Shown here: piece by piece, positions 7,044 to 13,024 of the stretch | Numbering within the stretch: the stretch's first letter is position 1 | Layout of the letters: every line of letters begins with the position of its first letter | DNA from: Candidatus Scatoplasma merdavium | GTDB taxonomy: Bacteria; Bacillota_I; Bacilli_A; RFN20; CAG-288 | Direction of reading: 5' to 3' | DNA: 13,024 bases | Assembly (NCBI GenBank): GCA_017694135.1 | Contig: JADING010000012.1 | Coordinates: 1-13,024, forward strand | The notes under the pieces: generated by a model | Database searches by the model: none | What the model was told of the DNA's origin: nothing | What the model saw: the letters and a program-made list of their open reading frames with translations, nothing else | Translations under genes and position numbers: made by a program

Positions 7044-8930
7044 TTAAGCTCCTTTTCGTTTTGCAGTCTTTCTCACCGCTTTTTTCTTAGTTGCGGGTTT
7101 TTTATATACAAAGTAACAGGCTCCAAACGAAGCCAACTTCATATCTATCGACTGATACATATTATCAGCGCAGATATCTTCGCTCTTAAGCGGCAAACCG
7201 TTATATTGTCCGTTACCAGCATAAATATCCTTATCAGAATTAAAGATTTCTTCGTATTCTCCTTTGTAAGGAACACCGATGCGGTAGTGTTCGTAGTAAT
7301 TCGGCGTCATATTGAAGACGAAGACCATACACTCACCCCCAGCTTCCCTGTAAAAAGCAAAGACTGATTCATCGGCATCATCTACTCTGATCCAGCGGTA
7401 AGAAGAAGGGTCGTATTCTTTTAAATACATCGCCTTATGATTAACGTAAATCAAGTTCAAATCTCTAAACATTCTCCTGACCGAATCGTGTTTCGGATAA
7501 GTGAGCAAGTTCCAAGAGAGAGACTTTTTTTCGTTCCACTCATCAAACGTCGCTAATTCGTTGCCCATAAAGTTGAGTTTTTTACCCGGGTGAGCAAACT
7601 GATAAGCGTAGAGATTCCGCACTAAAGCGAACTTCTCATCGTATGTTCCATACATTTTATTTAAAATAGTTCCCTTCATATGAACTACTTCATCGTGAGA
7701 AAGCGGAAGGATAAAGTTTTCAGAATAGAAATACGCCATCGAGAAAGTAATTAGATTGTGATCGTATTTTTTATATACCGGATCTTTTTTGTAATACTTT
7801 AAAGTATCGTTCATCCAACCTAAGTCCCACTTGTAATCAAAGCCAAGACCATCGGCATTAAAGCCCTTAGTCACATACCCGTAAGCTGAAGAATCTTCCG
7901 CAATCATCATCGCGGTCGGATAGTAAGTGTGGACCGTCCAGTTAGCTCTCTTAATAAAATCAACACCACCTTGATTGACTCCGCGATTAGAATTACCACC
8001 CCAATAGATAACGTTAGACACCGCGTCTAAGCGCAAACCATCAAAGTGATAAAGATCTAAAAAGTAGCACATTGAAGAAATTAAGAACGAGCGAACAGGG
8101 TCCTTACCTAAATCGAAGTTTTTCGTTCCCCATTGTGAATACTCGTTCTCATTACCGTATTCATAAACGCAAGAACCATCGAAGCGAGTAAGGCCAAATT
8201 CATCGGTAGCAAAATGCACTGGCACAAAGTCTAAAATAACACCGATACCAGCCTGGTGCATTCTATCGACAAAAGACATGAGTTGCTTAGGATTACCATA
8301 GCGAGAATCGATAGAGAAATACCCTGTTGCCTGATAACCCCAGCTTCCTTCGTAAGGATACTGTGTCAGAGGCATGACTTCGATGTGAGTAAATCCATTT
8401 TCTCTAACATAATCAATCAGCTTAGGAAGAACTTCTTCAAAAGACAAAAAAGACCCATCGTCTTTCTTCCCTAACCAGCTGCCTAAGTGAACTTCGTAAA
8501 TAGAAACAGGTTTATCAAAGTTCCTGTCGCGTTCCTTCATAAATTTATCGTCGTGATAGATAAAACCATCTAAGTCAAATATACGGGAAGCCGAACCAGG
8601 TCTAGTTTCAGAAAAGAAAGCGAAGGGATCCGCTTTGTCAATATAATTACCATCCTGAGTGCAGATGTGATACTTGTAAGACTGATACATCTTCGCCCCT
8701 TTTATAAAAGAACGATACAGCCCGCGAGAATCAATCTTGACCATCTCTGAATTTTCAACCGACCAATTGTTAAAATCACCAATGAGATTAATAGACCGCG
8801 CCATTGGAGCATACACTAGGAATTCCACTCCTTCTTCTCCCGAAGCATCTTTAGAAAAATGGGCACCGAAATGCTTGTAAGCGTCGTGAGAGTTACCGAG
8901 CAGATAAGAGTCAAACCAACTTAAATCCAT
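7044..8930 (-). CDS. glgB: 1,4-alpha-glucan (glycogen) branching enzyme, GH13
   Basis: GlgB cuts alpha-1,4-glucan chains and transfers them to form alpha-1,6 branches in glycogen. Its 628 aa are within the family range. An N-terminal CBM48-like domain (about 20-105, with GDFNNW at 51-56) is followed by the GH13 barrel and a C-terminal beta domain. Conserved regions are I DFVPVHF at 234-240, II GLRLDAVSN at 298-306 with nucleophile Asp302, III AEDSS with acid/base Glu345, and IV PLSHDEVVH with Asp413. The WGYQATGYF segment at 197-205 is typical of branching enzymes. The start is preceded by AGAAGGA with an 8-nt spacer. The C-terminus is odd: residues 610-628 form a Lys/Arg-rich tail not expected in the family, and its codons hold the ribosome-binding site of glgP. 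It is the first gene of the glgB-glgP unit and is divergent from ackA. Confidence 0.96.
   Translation of the reverse strand: MDLSWFDSYLLGNSHDAYKHFGAHFSKDASGEEGVEFLVYAPMARSINLIGDFNNWSVENSEMVKIDSRGLYRSFIKGAKMYQSYKYHICTQDGNYIDKADPFAFFSETRPGSASRIFDLDGFIYHDDKFMKERDRNFDKPVSIYEVHLGSWLGKKDDGSFLSFEEVLPKLIDYVRENGFTHIEVMPLTQYPYEGSWGYQATGYFSIDSRYGNPKQLMSFVDRMHQAGIGVILDFVPVHFATDEFGLTRFDGSCVYEYGNENEYSQWGTKNFDLGKDPVRSFLISSMCYFLDLYHFDGLRLDAVSNVIYWGGNSNRGVNQGGVDFIKRANWTVHTYYPTAMMIAEDSSAYGYVTKGFNADGLGFDYKWDLGWMNDTLKYYKKDPVYKKYDHNLITFSMAYFYSENFILPLSHDEVVHMKGTILNKMYGTYDEKFALVRNLYAYQFAHPGKKLNFMGNELATFDEWNEKKSLSWNLLTYPKHDSVRRMFRDLNLIYVNHKAMYLKEYDPSSYRWIRVDDADESVFAFYREAGGECMVFVFNMTPNYYEHYRIGVPYKGEYEEIFNSDKDIYAGNGQYNGLPLKSEDICADNMYQSIDMKLASFGACYFVYKKPATKKKAVRKTAKRKGA
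7048..7054 (-). promoter_or_regulatory. Ribosome-binding site of glgP inside the last glgB codons
   Basis: The minus-strand reading AAA-CGA-AAA-GGA-GCT-TAA encodes the GlgB end (Lys-Arg-Lys-Gly-Ala-stop) and at the same time provides AAAGGAG about 5 nt before the glgP ATG. The two genes are therefore tied by stop-start coupling with a single base between them. Confidence 0.8.
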
Positions 8931-8961
8931 AAATAAAATCCTTCTATGAGTAAGCTATTTT

Positions 8962-8991
8962 ATAATAGCGAATTTTTATTTATCTTAACAA
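8962..8991 (-). promoter_or_regulatory. Predicted promoter of glgB-glgP with a palindrome over the -10
   Basis: On the minus strand -35 TTGTTA (8986-8991) and -10 TATTAT (8962-8967) are 18 bp apart, about 30 bp upstream of the glgB start. The -10 box lies within a perfect inverted repeat, GCTATT-4nt-AATAGC (8954-8969), which could be an operator or a chance product of AT-rich DNA. Confidence 0.5.
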
Positions 8992-9142
8992 TACAAATAT
9001 CAATTACTAATATTAATTTACTTGAATAATACAAACAAACTGCATTTGATAAAAAGCATGTTTCACCCCCTCTTGCATCTGAAAGAAGATATCAAATTAG
9101 CAGAAGAAAGCATCTCTGCTTCCTTATTGTGCACATCTTAGA

Positions 9143-9171
9143 TTGATAAAAACCTCGTGACGTTTTAGAAT
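9143..9171 (+). promoter_or_regulatory. Predicted sigma-A-type promoter of ackA
   Basis: TTGATA (9143-9148) and TAGAAT (9166-9171) are exactly 17 bp apart and predict a 5' leader of about 20 nt that contains AGGAG (9187-9191), 7 nt before the ackA ATG. The remaining part of the 268-bp divergent region (about 8992-9142) is AT-rich. It holds one short inverted repeat, AGCAGA/TCTGCT (9099-9120). I see no catabolite-response element, riboswitch or small gene in it. Confidence 0.7.
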
Positions 9172-9198
9172 AACAAAGAAAGTAAAAGGAGAAAGTCA

Positions 9199-10404
9199 AT
9201 GTATAAAGTAATGGCTGTTAACGCTGGTTCTTCCAGCTTGAAATTCAAACTTTATGAAATGCCTGAGGAAAAAGCTTTAACCTCTGGTATCTGCGAAAGA
9301 ATCGGTCACGATGATGGTATTTTCACCATTCGTGACAAAGAAGGAAACAAAGTTACTAAAGTTCTTCCTATTAAGGATCACTCTGTCGCAGTCGAACTAG
9401 TTATAAACGGTTTATTAGAACACCACATCATCGAATCTTTAGATGAAATTAAAGGAATCGGTCACCGCATCGTTCAAGGTGGTCCTTACTTCTCTGATTC
9501 CGCTATATTTGGAGAAGATGGCGATACTGAAAAGAAGATTGAATCTTTAATCCCTCTCGCCCCGCTTCATAATGGTCCGCACCTTATCGGTTATCGCGCC
9601 TTCAAAAAAGCTTTACCTAACGTTGGCCAAATCGCGGTATTTGACACTTCGTTCCATCAAACCATGGAAGAAGCTGATTATTTATACCCCATTGATCCTG
9701 AATACTACGAAAAATATCAACTTAGACGCTATGGTGCTCATGGTACATCTCACCGCTACCTTTCCGAAATCGCCCAGCACAAATATCTCCACGATAAGGA
9801 AGATTCTCGCATCATAACTCTCCACATAGGTTCCGGCGCTTCTTTGTGCGCTATTAAAGATGGCAAATGCGTTCTCACTTCCATGGGCTTAACTCCCTTA
9901 GGCGGAATTATGATGGGAACTAGAACAGGTGATATGGATCCTTCCGTTTTCAACTATCTAGTTTCTAAGACCGGAAGAAGCGCAGAAGAAATCTTCCAAG
10001 AATTCAACAAAAAATCCGGTTTGTTAGGTGTTTCCGGTATTTCTAACGATACCCGCGATATCGAAGCCGCTTATCACAAAGGAGATAAACGAGCAATTCT
10101 CGCTATCAAGATGTGGGCGTTAAAACTCTCACAATTCATCGCCTCTTACGCTTGCCGCCTCGGCCGCGTTGATATTATTGTTTGGTCTGCCGGTATTGGC
10201 GAAAACGCTCCTTTCTACCGCCAAGCTGTTATTGATGAATGCGCGGAATTCATGGGTCTTAAACTCGACAAGAAACTCAACGAATCAACAATTGGCAAAG
10301 AAGGAGTCATCTCCAGCAAAGATTCCTCAATTCCCATGGTAGTAATTCCTACCGACGAAGAAATCATGATTGCTAGAGACACAGTCCGTCTCTTGAAGCT
10401 CTAA
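9199..10404 (+). CDS. ackA: Acetate kinase
   Basis: AckA interconverts acetyl phosphate plus ADP with acetate plus ATP, the last substrate-level phosphorylation step of acetate fermentation. Its 401 aa match the family (about 395-405). Visible active-site elements are NAGSSSLKF at 8-16, substrate-binding Arg90 in GHRIVQGG, Asp149 in FDTSFH, His181 in YGAHGTSHRY, the nucleotide-binding HIGSGAS at 209-215, transition-state Arg242 in MGTRTGDMDP, SAGIGENAP at 330-338 and the acidic pair 387-388 in PTDEEIMIARDT. Position 94 is Gln where many homologues have His or Ala, a variable position in the family. The ATG has AGGAG at ideal spacing and a good upstream promoter. A strong terminator follows, so it is probably a monocistronic gene. 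The usual partner gene pta is not in this window. Confidence 0.98.
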   Translation: MYKVMAVNAGSSSLKFKLYEMPEEKALTSGICERIGHDDGIFTIRDKEGNKVTKVLPIKDHSVAVELVINGLLEHHIIESLDEIKGIGHRIVQGGPYFSDSAIFGEDGDTEKKIESLIPLAPLHNGPHLIGYRAFKKALPNVGQIAVFDTSFHQTMEEADYLYPIDPEYYEKYQLRRYGAHGTSHRYLSEIAQHKYLHDKEDSRIITLHIGSGASLCAIKDGKCVLTSMGLTPLGGIMMGTRTGDMDPSVFNYLVSKTGRSAEEIFQEFNKKSGLLGVSGISNDTRDIEAAYHKGDKRAILAIKMWALKLSQFIASYACRLGRVDIIVWSAGIGENAPFYRQAVIDECAEFMGLKLDKKLNESTIGKEGVISSKDSSIPMVVIPTDEEIMIARDTVRLLKL

Positions 10405-10423
10405 TTCTAATTTAAAAGCTAGT

Positions 10424-10454
10424 AAGTCTGACACCAAAAATGTCAGACTTTTTT
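10424..10454 (+). terminator. Rho-independent terminator of ackA
   Basis: AAGTCTGACA (10424-10433) and TGTCAGACTT (10441-10450) form a perfect 10-bp stem around a CCAAAAA loop and end in a run of six T residues. It begins 20 nt past the ackA stop codon. It is unidirectional: the opposite strand has no T tract after the stem. Confidence 0.93.
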
Positions 10455-10482
10455 GGTAATTTCTAAAACTCCTTTTTATAAA
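10453..10482 (+). promoter_or_regulatory. Possible promoter of the thioredoxin-like lipoprotein gene
   Basis: TTGGTA (10453-10458) and TATAAA (10477-10482) are 18 bp apart, directly behind the ackA terminator and about 40 bp before the chosen start. Several other AT-rich hexamers lie nearby (for example TATAAA at 10485-10490), so the exact boxes are uncertain. Confidence 0.4.
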
Positions 10483-10521
10483 AGTATAAAAACACTGAGA
10501 AAAACTTCTATAATTACTTAT

Positions 10522-11499
10522 ATGAAAAAGATTTCATTGCTTCTAAGCTTAGCTATTCTCACCTTATCTTCCTGTGAATCAAATTCGTCTCCGTATTACG
10601 GGAAGAACACCTTAGCTAGATTTGAAGGCCTAAATCACTTCATCGATTTAACCCCGCTTCAATTAGAAAACAAAATCGAAAATAGCAGGATTCATCCAGA
10701 AAACGACTTTTTAGTTTTTGTCTATCAAACCACTTGTTCCGCATGCGACAGATTAGAAAGTTATATAAATGACATCTTAAAAGATGAGCCAATTGCTATT
10801 TATGGGATCAATTACTCTCAATACATATATTTAAATCAGCAAAATAGTGCGCTTTTCCCGCCTGTTTCATACACTCCATTCTTTTTATTTTACTCAGATG
10901 GTGAAGTCACAGCAGAAGCCATACCACCTTCCCGCTTCTCTTCACAAGATAAGTTTACAAACGCTCTTTACGAGCTTTTCGATTCGTCAAAATTAACTTA
11001 TTTAAATGACGTAAATAACGAAAGCGAATACTCATCAATAAATTATTCGACATACTCAAACCTTTTAAACAAAATCAAAAGCGAAGACAATCTAATAGTC
11101 CTATATACTTTAGATACTTGTTTAGACTGCGCCTCACTCTTCTCTGATTTTTTCTTAGAGTTTGCAAAATCACTGGAAAAAACCATCTATTTATTCGAAA
11201 CTAAGGATATTGTTAACAACGAAGAAACATATCAACAATTCATTCAAGATACCGGGTTAAATCATTATCGCAATGGAGTGTATCCCTCATTCGTGAAATA
11301 TAAAGACGGTAAATTTGAGAAACTAATTACTTATTTAAACTACCAAGATCCTCAGCTTAACGACCAAGATCAATTATTTTACCCTAACGCTTATAATCCT
11401 GAAGTAAAAGAACTGACTGCAAACAGCGCAGACGAACTATTTAATCTTGCAAAGGAAATTGATATCTCAATTATAAAAGATTTGTATTTATCTAAATAG
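10522..11499 (+). CDS. Putative lipoprotein with two thioredoxin-like CxxC domains
   Basis: I do not recognise a named family. The 325-aa product starts with a lipoprotein signal peptide, MKKISLLLSLAILTLSSC, with lipobox LSSC and lipidated Cys18, so it is predicted to be anchored outside the cytoplasmic membrane. Two segments each resemble a thioredoxin fold. Domain 1 (about 45-155) has FVYQTTCSACDRL with CSAC at 72-75 and a cis-Pro-like YTPFFLFYSDGE with Pro119. Domain 2 (about 165-320) has VLYTLDTCLDCASL with CLDC at 200-203 and YPSFVKYKDGK with Pro255. A thiol-disulfide or sensing role outside the cell is inference. The ATG at 10522 was chosen because the signal peptide begins there; an upstream TTG at 10453 lies in the ackA terminator. 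The Shine-Dalgarno is weak. The gene is visibly AT-richer than ackA (one sampled 60-base stretch 28% GC versus 43%), consistent with transfer or relaxed selection. No partner gene is adjacent. Confidence 0.85.
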   Translation: MKKISLLLSLAILTLSSCESNSSPYYGKNTLARFEGLNHFIDLTPLQLENKIENSRIHPENDFLVFVYQTTCSACDRLESYINDILKDEPIAIYGINYSQYIYLNQQNSALFPPVSYTPFFLFYSDGEVTAEAIPPSRFSSQDKFTNALYELFDSSKLTYLNDVNNESEYSSINYSTYSNLLNKIKSEDNLIVLYTLDTCLDCASLFSDFFLEFAKSLEKTIYLFETKDIVNNEETYQQFIQDTGLNHYRNGVYPSFVKYKDGKFEKLITYLNYQDPQLNDQDQLFYPNAYNPEVKELTANSADELFNLAKEIDISIIKDLYLSK

Positions 11500-11513
11500 T
11501 TTTTAACTAATTC

Positions 11514-11537
11514 AAATTTTATATCTTAATAAAATTT
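11514..11537 (+). terminator. Weak AT-only hairpin after the lipoprotein gene
   Basis: AAATTTTAT (11514-11522) and ATAAAATTT (11529-11537) form a 9-bp stem of A-T pairs only, 14 nt past the lipoprotein stop. There is no GC in the stem and no T run after it, so termination is doubtful. The rest of the spacer to 11676 is AT-rich, with no gene seen. Confidence 0.25.
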
Positions 11538-11675
11538 GCTCAATTAGAGAATTCTTCCCCACTTTCAATTCTTTTTGTTGCATATACATAGTCTTGAGAT
11601 ATTTAAATTAATCAAAAATGGTTTATTTCTCAATCTAACAAAAAGTAACAAAAATTAGTTCCAGTTTTAATTTAA

Positions 11676-11702
11676 GAAAAAACCGTTAATAGATTTAACG
11701 GT
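11676..11702 (-). terminator. Rho-independent terminator of nrnA
   Basis: On the minus strand ACCGTTAA (11702-11695) and TTAACGGT (11689-11682) form a perfect 8-bp stem with a 5-nt loop and run straight into six T residues. It lies about 50 nt past the nrnA stop codon in the convergent spacer. Confidence 0.82.
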
Positions 11703-11751
11703 CTCTTCAAATACCTAGAAACTACTAGAGTTAAAATTTATAAACAGCAAA

Positions 11752-12759
11752 CTATTCACCTGGATTAACTTTACTTAAAACATCTAATTCATGAATTAAA
11801 CTATCGAGTTGATCTAAAGATTTAAGTTCACATCCAGCCGCAAAGTCGTGACCACCTCCATTGTACATCTGAGCCACTTTTGAAACTATTTTAGTTGAAG
11901 ATCGTAACGAAACTCTAAATTTCGATTCATCTTTATATTCAGTAATTGAAGCAACAGCATCAATTCCCTCGACATTTCTAAACAGAGAGATTTGAAGTTT
12001 GCCATCAGCAGGCTCTAAACCAAGCTCTTTTAAATCCTCATCTTTTAAAACGTAATAGCAAGTACCGCCTTTTGAAACGTGGTAATGCGTTAAAGCCCAC
12101 TTTTTAAACTCAAATTCTTTAATGGAGGTAAAGTACATCTCTTGATATATCGCATCTTTATTAATACCACACTGCATTAGATCAGCTGCTAATCTCATTG
12201 TCATAGGAGATACATCCGAGAATAAAAATCTTCCGCTATCACCAACAATAGCAATAAAGAGAAAACGCGCGGCCTCAGCAGAAATATATTCGTGTGACTT
12301 CTGCATAGACTCTAACATCAAAGTGACCAATTCCCCAGCTGCTGCCATTTCAGGATGAACACAAGAGATAGTAGCATACTCTTCAACTTCAGGATGATGA
12401 TCTAACTTGATAATTCCGGTAGCGTTTTTAAAGTTCATCATAGAGATACGCTTGGTATCAGCAACATCAACAACAATTGCTAAATAAGGCTTTTCAAATA
12501 TCTCAGGTTTTGCTTCATCCATATAAGGGAAAATACGAGGGACAAAGGAATTGACAATATCGCCAATTGCATAAACTTCTTTTTCAGGGTAATTATCTTT
12601 CAAATAAGTCTTCAAACCTAACTGAGTACCTAAAGCATCATAGTCAGGATTTGTATGACGGAAAATAATAATCCTTTCAGCTTTTCTAATTTCCTTCATT
12701 ATTGCTTTAAACTCTTTGTTAAGTCTAGAAAAATATTCAGTATCAGGAACAAATTTCAT
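11752..12759 (-). CDS. nrnA: DHH/DHHA1 phosphoesterase, NrnA-type oligoribonuclease / pAp phosphatase
   Basis: NrnA-type enzymes degrade 2-5 nt RNAs and linear dinucleotides (pGpG, pApA) and dephosphorylate pAp, replacing Orn and CysQ in many Firmicutes. The 335-aa length is typical. The N-terminal DHH domain shows motif I HTNPDYDALG at 35-44, motif II VVDVAD with Asp98, motif III DHH at 120-122 and motif IV IVGDSGR with Asp174; these Asp/His residues bind two Mn ions. The C-terminal DHHA1 domain has the substrate-binding GGGHDFAAG at 301-309. There are no membrane segments or PAS/GGDEF domain, which separates it from GdpP/DhhP-type c-di-AMP enzymes with regulatory modules, although a stand-alone DhhP-like activity cannot be ruled out. 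The start is backed by AAAGGAG with a 6-nt spacer. The gene is convergent with the lipoprotein gene and divergent from the tRNA, and is probably monocistronic. Confidence 0.92.
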   Translation of the reverse strand: MKFVPDTEYFSRLNKEFKAIMKEIRKAERIIIFRHTNPDYDALGTQLGLKTYLKDNYPEKEVYAIGDIVNSFVPRIFPYMDEAKPEIFEKPYLAIVVDVADTKRISMMNFKNATGIIKLDHHPEVEEYATISCVHPEMAAAGELVTLMLESMQKSHEYISAEAARFLFIAIVGDSGRFLFSDVSPMTMRLAADLMQCGINKDAIYQEMYFTSIKEFEFKKWALTHYHVSKGGTCYYVLKDEDLKELGLEPADGKLQISLFRNVEGIDAVASITEYKDESKFRVSLRSSTKIVSKVAQMYNGGGHDFAAGCELKSLDQLDSLIHELDVLSKVNPGE

Positions 12760-12785
12760 TTTTATCTCCTTTCAAGGACGATTAG

Positions 12786-12794
12786 ATTTTAACA
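12786..12794 (-). promoter_or_regulatory. Possible extended -10 promoter of nrnA
   Basis: The minus strand carries TGTTAAAAT, an extended -10 (TGn plus TAAAAT), about 27 bp upstream of the nrnA start. I find no convincing -35 at 16-18 bp, which extended -10 promoters can lack. Confidence 0.35.
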
Positions 12795-12949
12795 CAACAA
12801 AATTAAAAGTCCCTTATTCATACATAAAAAAGATAACTTTTTAGTTTTCACTTACTCTTAAGAACAATAATTTGCCGCTGTTTCATTTCACAATTTGCTC
12901 TAAAATTCAATTTTTAATGTAGCACTAGCAATTTTCAACTCCATAACAG

Positions 12950-12978
12950 TTGATTTTATTTTCCGTAAATACTACAAT
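12950..12978 (+). promoter_or_regulatory. Predicted promoter of the tRNA gene
   Basis: TTGATT (12950-12955) and TACAAT (12973-12978) are 17 bp apart, and the predicted start falls about 5 nt before the mature tRNA 5' end. The rest of the region from nrnA (about 12795-12949) is AT-rich, with no gene seen. Confidence 0.7.
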
Positions 12979-12989
12979 TTTCTAGCAAT

Positions 12990-13024
12990 GGCCCTGTAGC
13001 TCAGTGGACAGAGCAACGGCCTTC
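12990..13024 (+). tRNA. tRNA-Arg, anticodon probably UCU (partial, cut by window end)
   Basis: The sequence holds the 5' acceptor strand GGCCCTG (12990-12996), T8-A9, a D arm with GCTC/GAGC stem and AGTGGACA loop, A26, the anticodon 5' strand ACGGC, then C32-T33 and the first two anticodon bases T34-C35 at the last position of the window. AACGGCCTTC is identical to the corresponding part of the Bacillus tRNA-Arg(UCU) as I remember it. Arg is therefore inferred; UCC (Gly) or UCA/UCG readings cannot be excluded strictly because base 36 and the 3' half are missing. Confidence 0.88.

Noticed and set aside
9079..9094. Possible CcpA catabolite-response element upstream of ackA
   Set aside because: TGAAAGAAGATATCA lacks the central CG and is one base too long for the cre consensus.
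10453..10521. Upstream TTG start extending the lipoprotein by 23 residues
   Set aside because: It falls in the T tract of the ackA terminator and would bury the clear lipoprotein signal peptide that begins at 10522.
11538..11675. Possible small gene or RNA in the convergent spacer
   Set aside because: AT-rich sequence with no reading frame beyond a few codons behind a ribosome-binding site and no stable GC-containing hairpin.
12935..12953. Inverted repeat TCAACT/AGTTGA touching the -35 of the tRNA promoter
   Set aside because: A 6-bp repeat in AT-rich DNA is readily expected by chance, and tRNA promoters rarely carry operators.

Overview
The window looks like chromosomal core-genome sequence from a low-GC Gram-positive bacterium. 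Bacilli, or a Mollicutes-adjacent anaerobe lineage of the gut type, is my best guess. The reasons are AT-rich intergenic DNA, strong AGGAG-type Shine-Dalgarno sites, a tig-lon-ysxC cluster as in Bacillus relatives, a SPASE II-type lipoprotein, and a tRNA resembling the Bacillus tRNA-Arg(UCU). TGA ends ysxC and Trp codons are TGG, so the standard bacterial code is used, not the Mycoplasma UGA=Trp code. Species assignment is not possible from this sequence alone.

Layout: positions 1-123 (minus strand) appear to be the 5' end of a group IIC intron. It starts 8 nt past the Rho-independent terminator of ysxC and runs off the left edge. Next come minus-strand genes: ysxC (161-733), overlapping the 3' end of lon (702-3104); lon has its own promoter, preceded by the tig terminator. 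Then come tig (3268-4572), glgP (4631-7042) and glgB (7044-8930). A 268-bp divergent intergenic region separates glgB from plus-strand ackA (9199-10404), which ends in a strong terminator. After it lies a plus-strand lipoprotein gene with two thioredoxin-like CxxC domains (10522-11499). A 252-bp convergent spacer holds the terminator of minus-strand nrnA (11752-12759). The right edge cuts through a tRNA-Arg gene preceded by a good promoter.

Function: tig (nascent-chain chaperone), lon (quality-control protease) and ysxC (50S assembly GTPase) form a protein-biogenesis block. glgB and glgP are translationally coupled and cover glycogen branching and phosphorolysis. ackA generates ATP from acetyl phosphate. 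NrnA recycles nano-RNA and pAp. The lipoprotein is the only gene without a recognised specific role.

Most of the window is ordinary housekeeping. The points most worth a second look are the intron end at the terminator, the tandem thioredoxin-fold lipoprotein, and a lysine/arginine-rich C-terminal tail on GlgB whose codons also carry the glgP ribosome-binding site.
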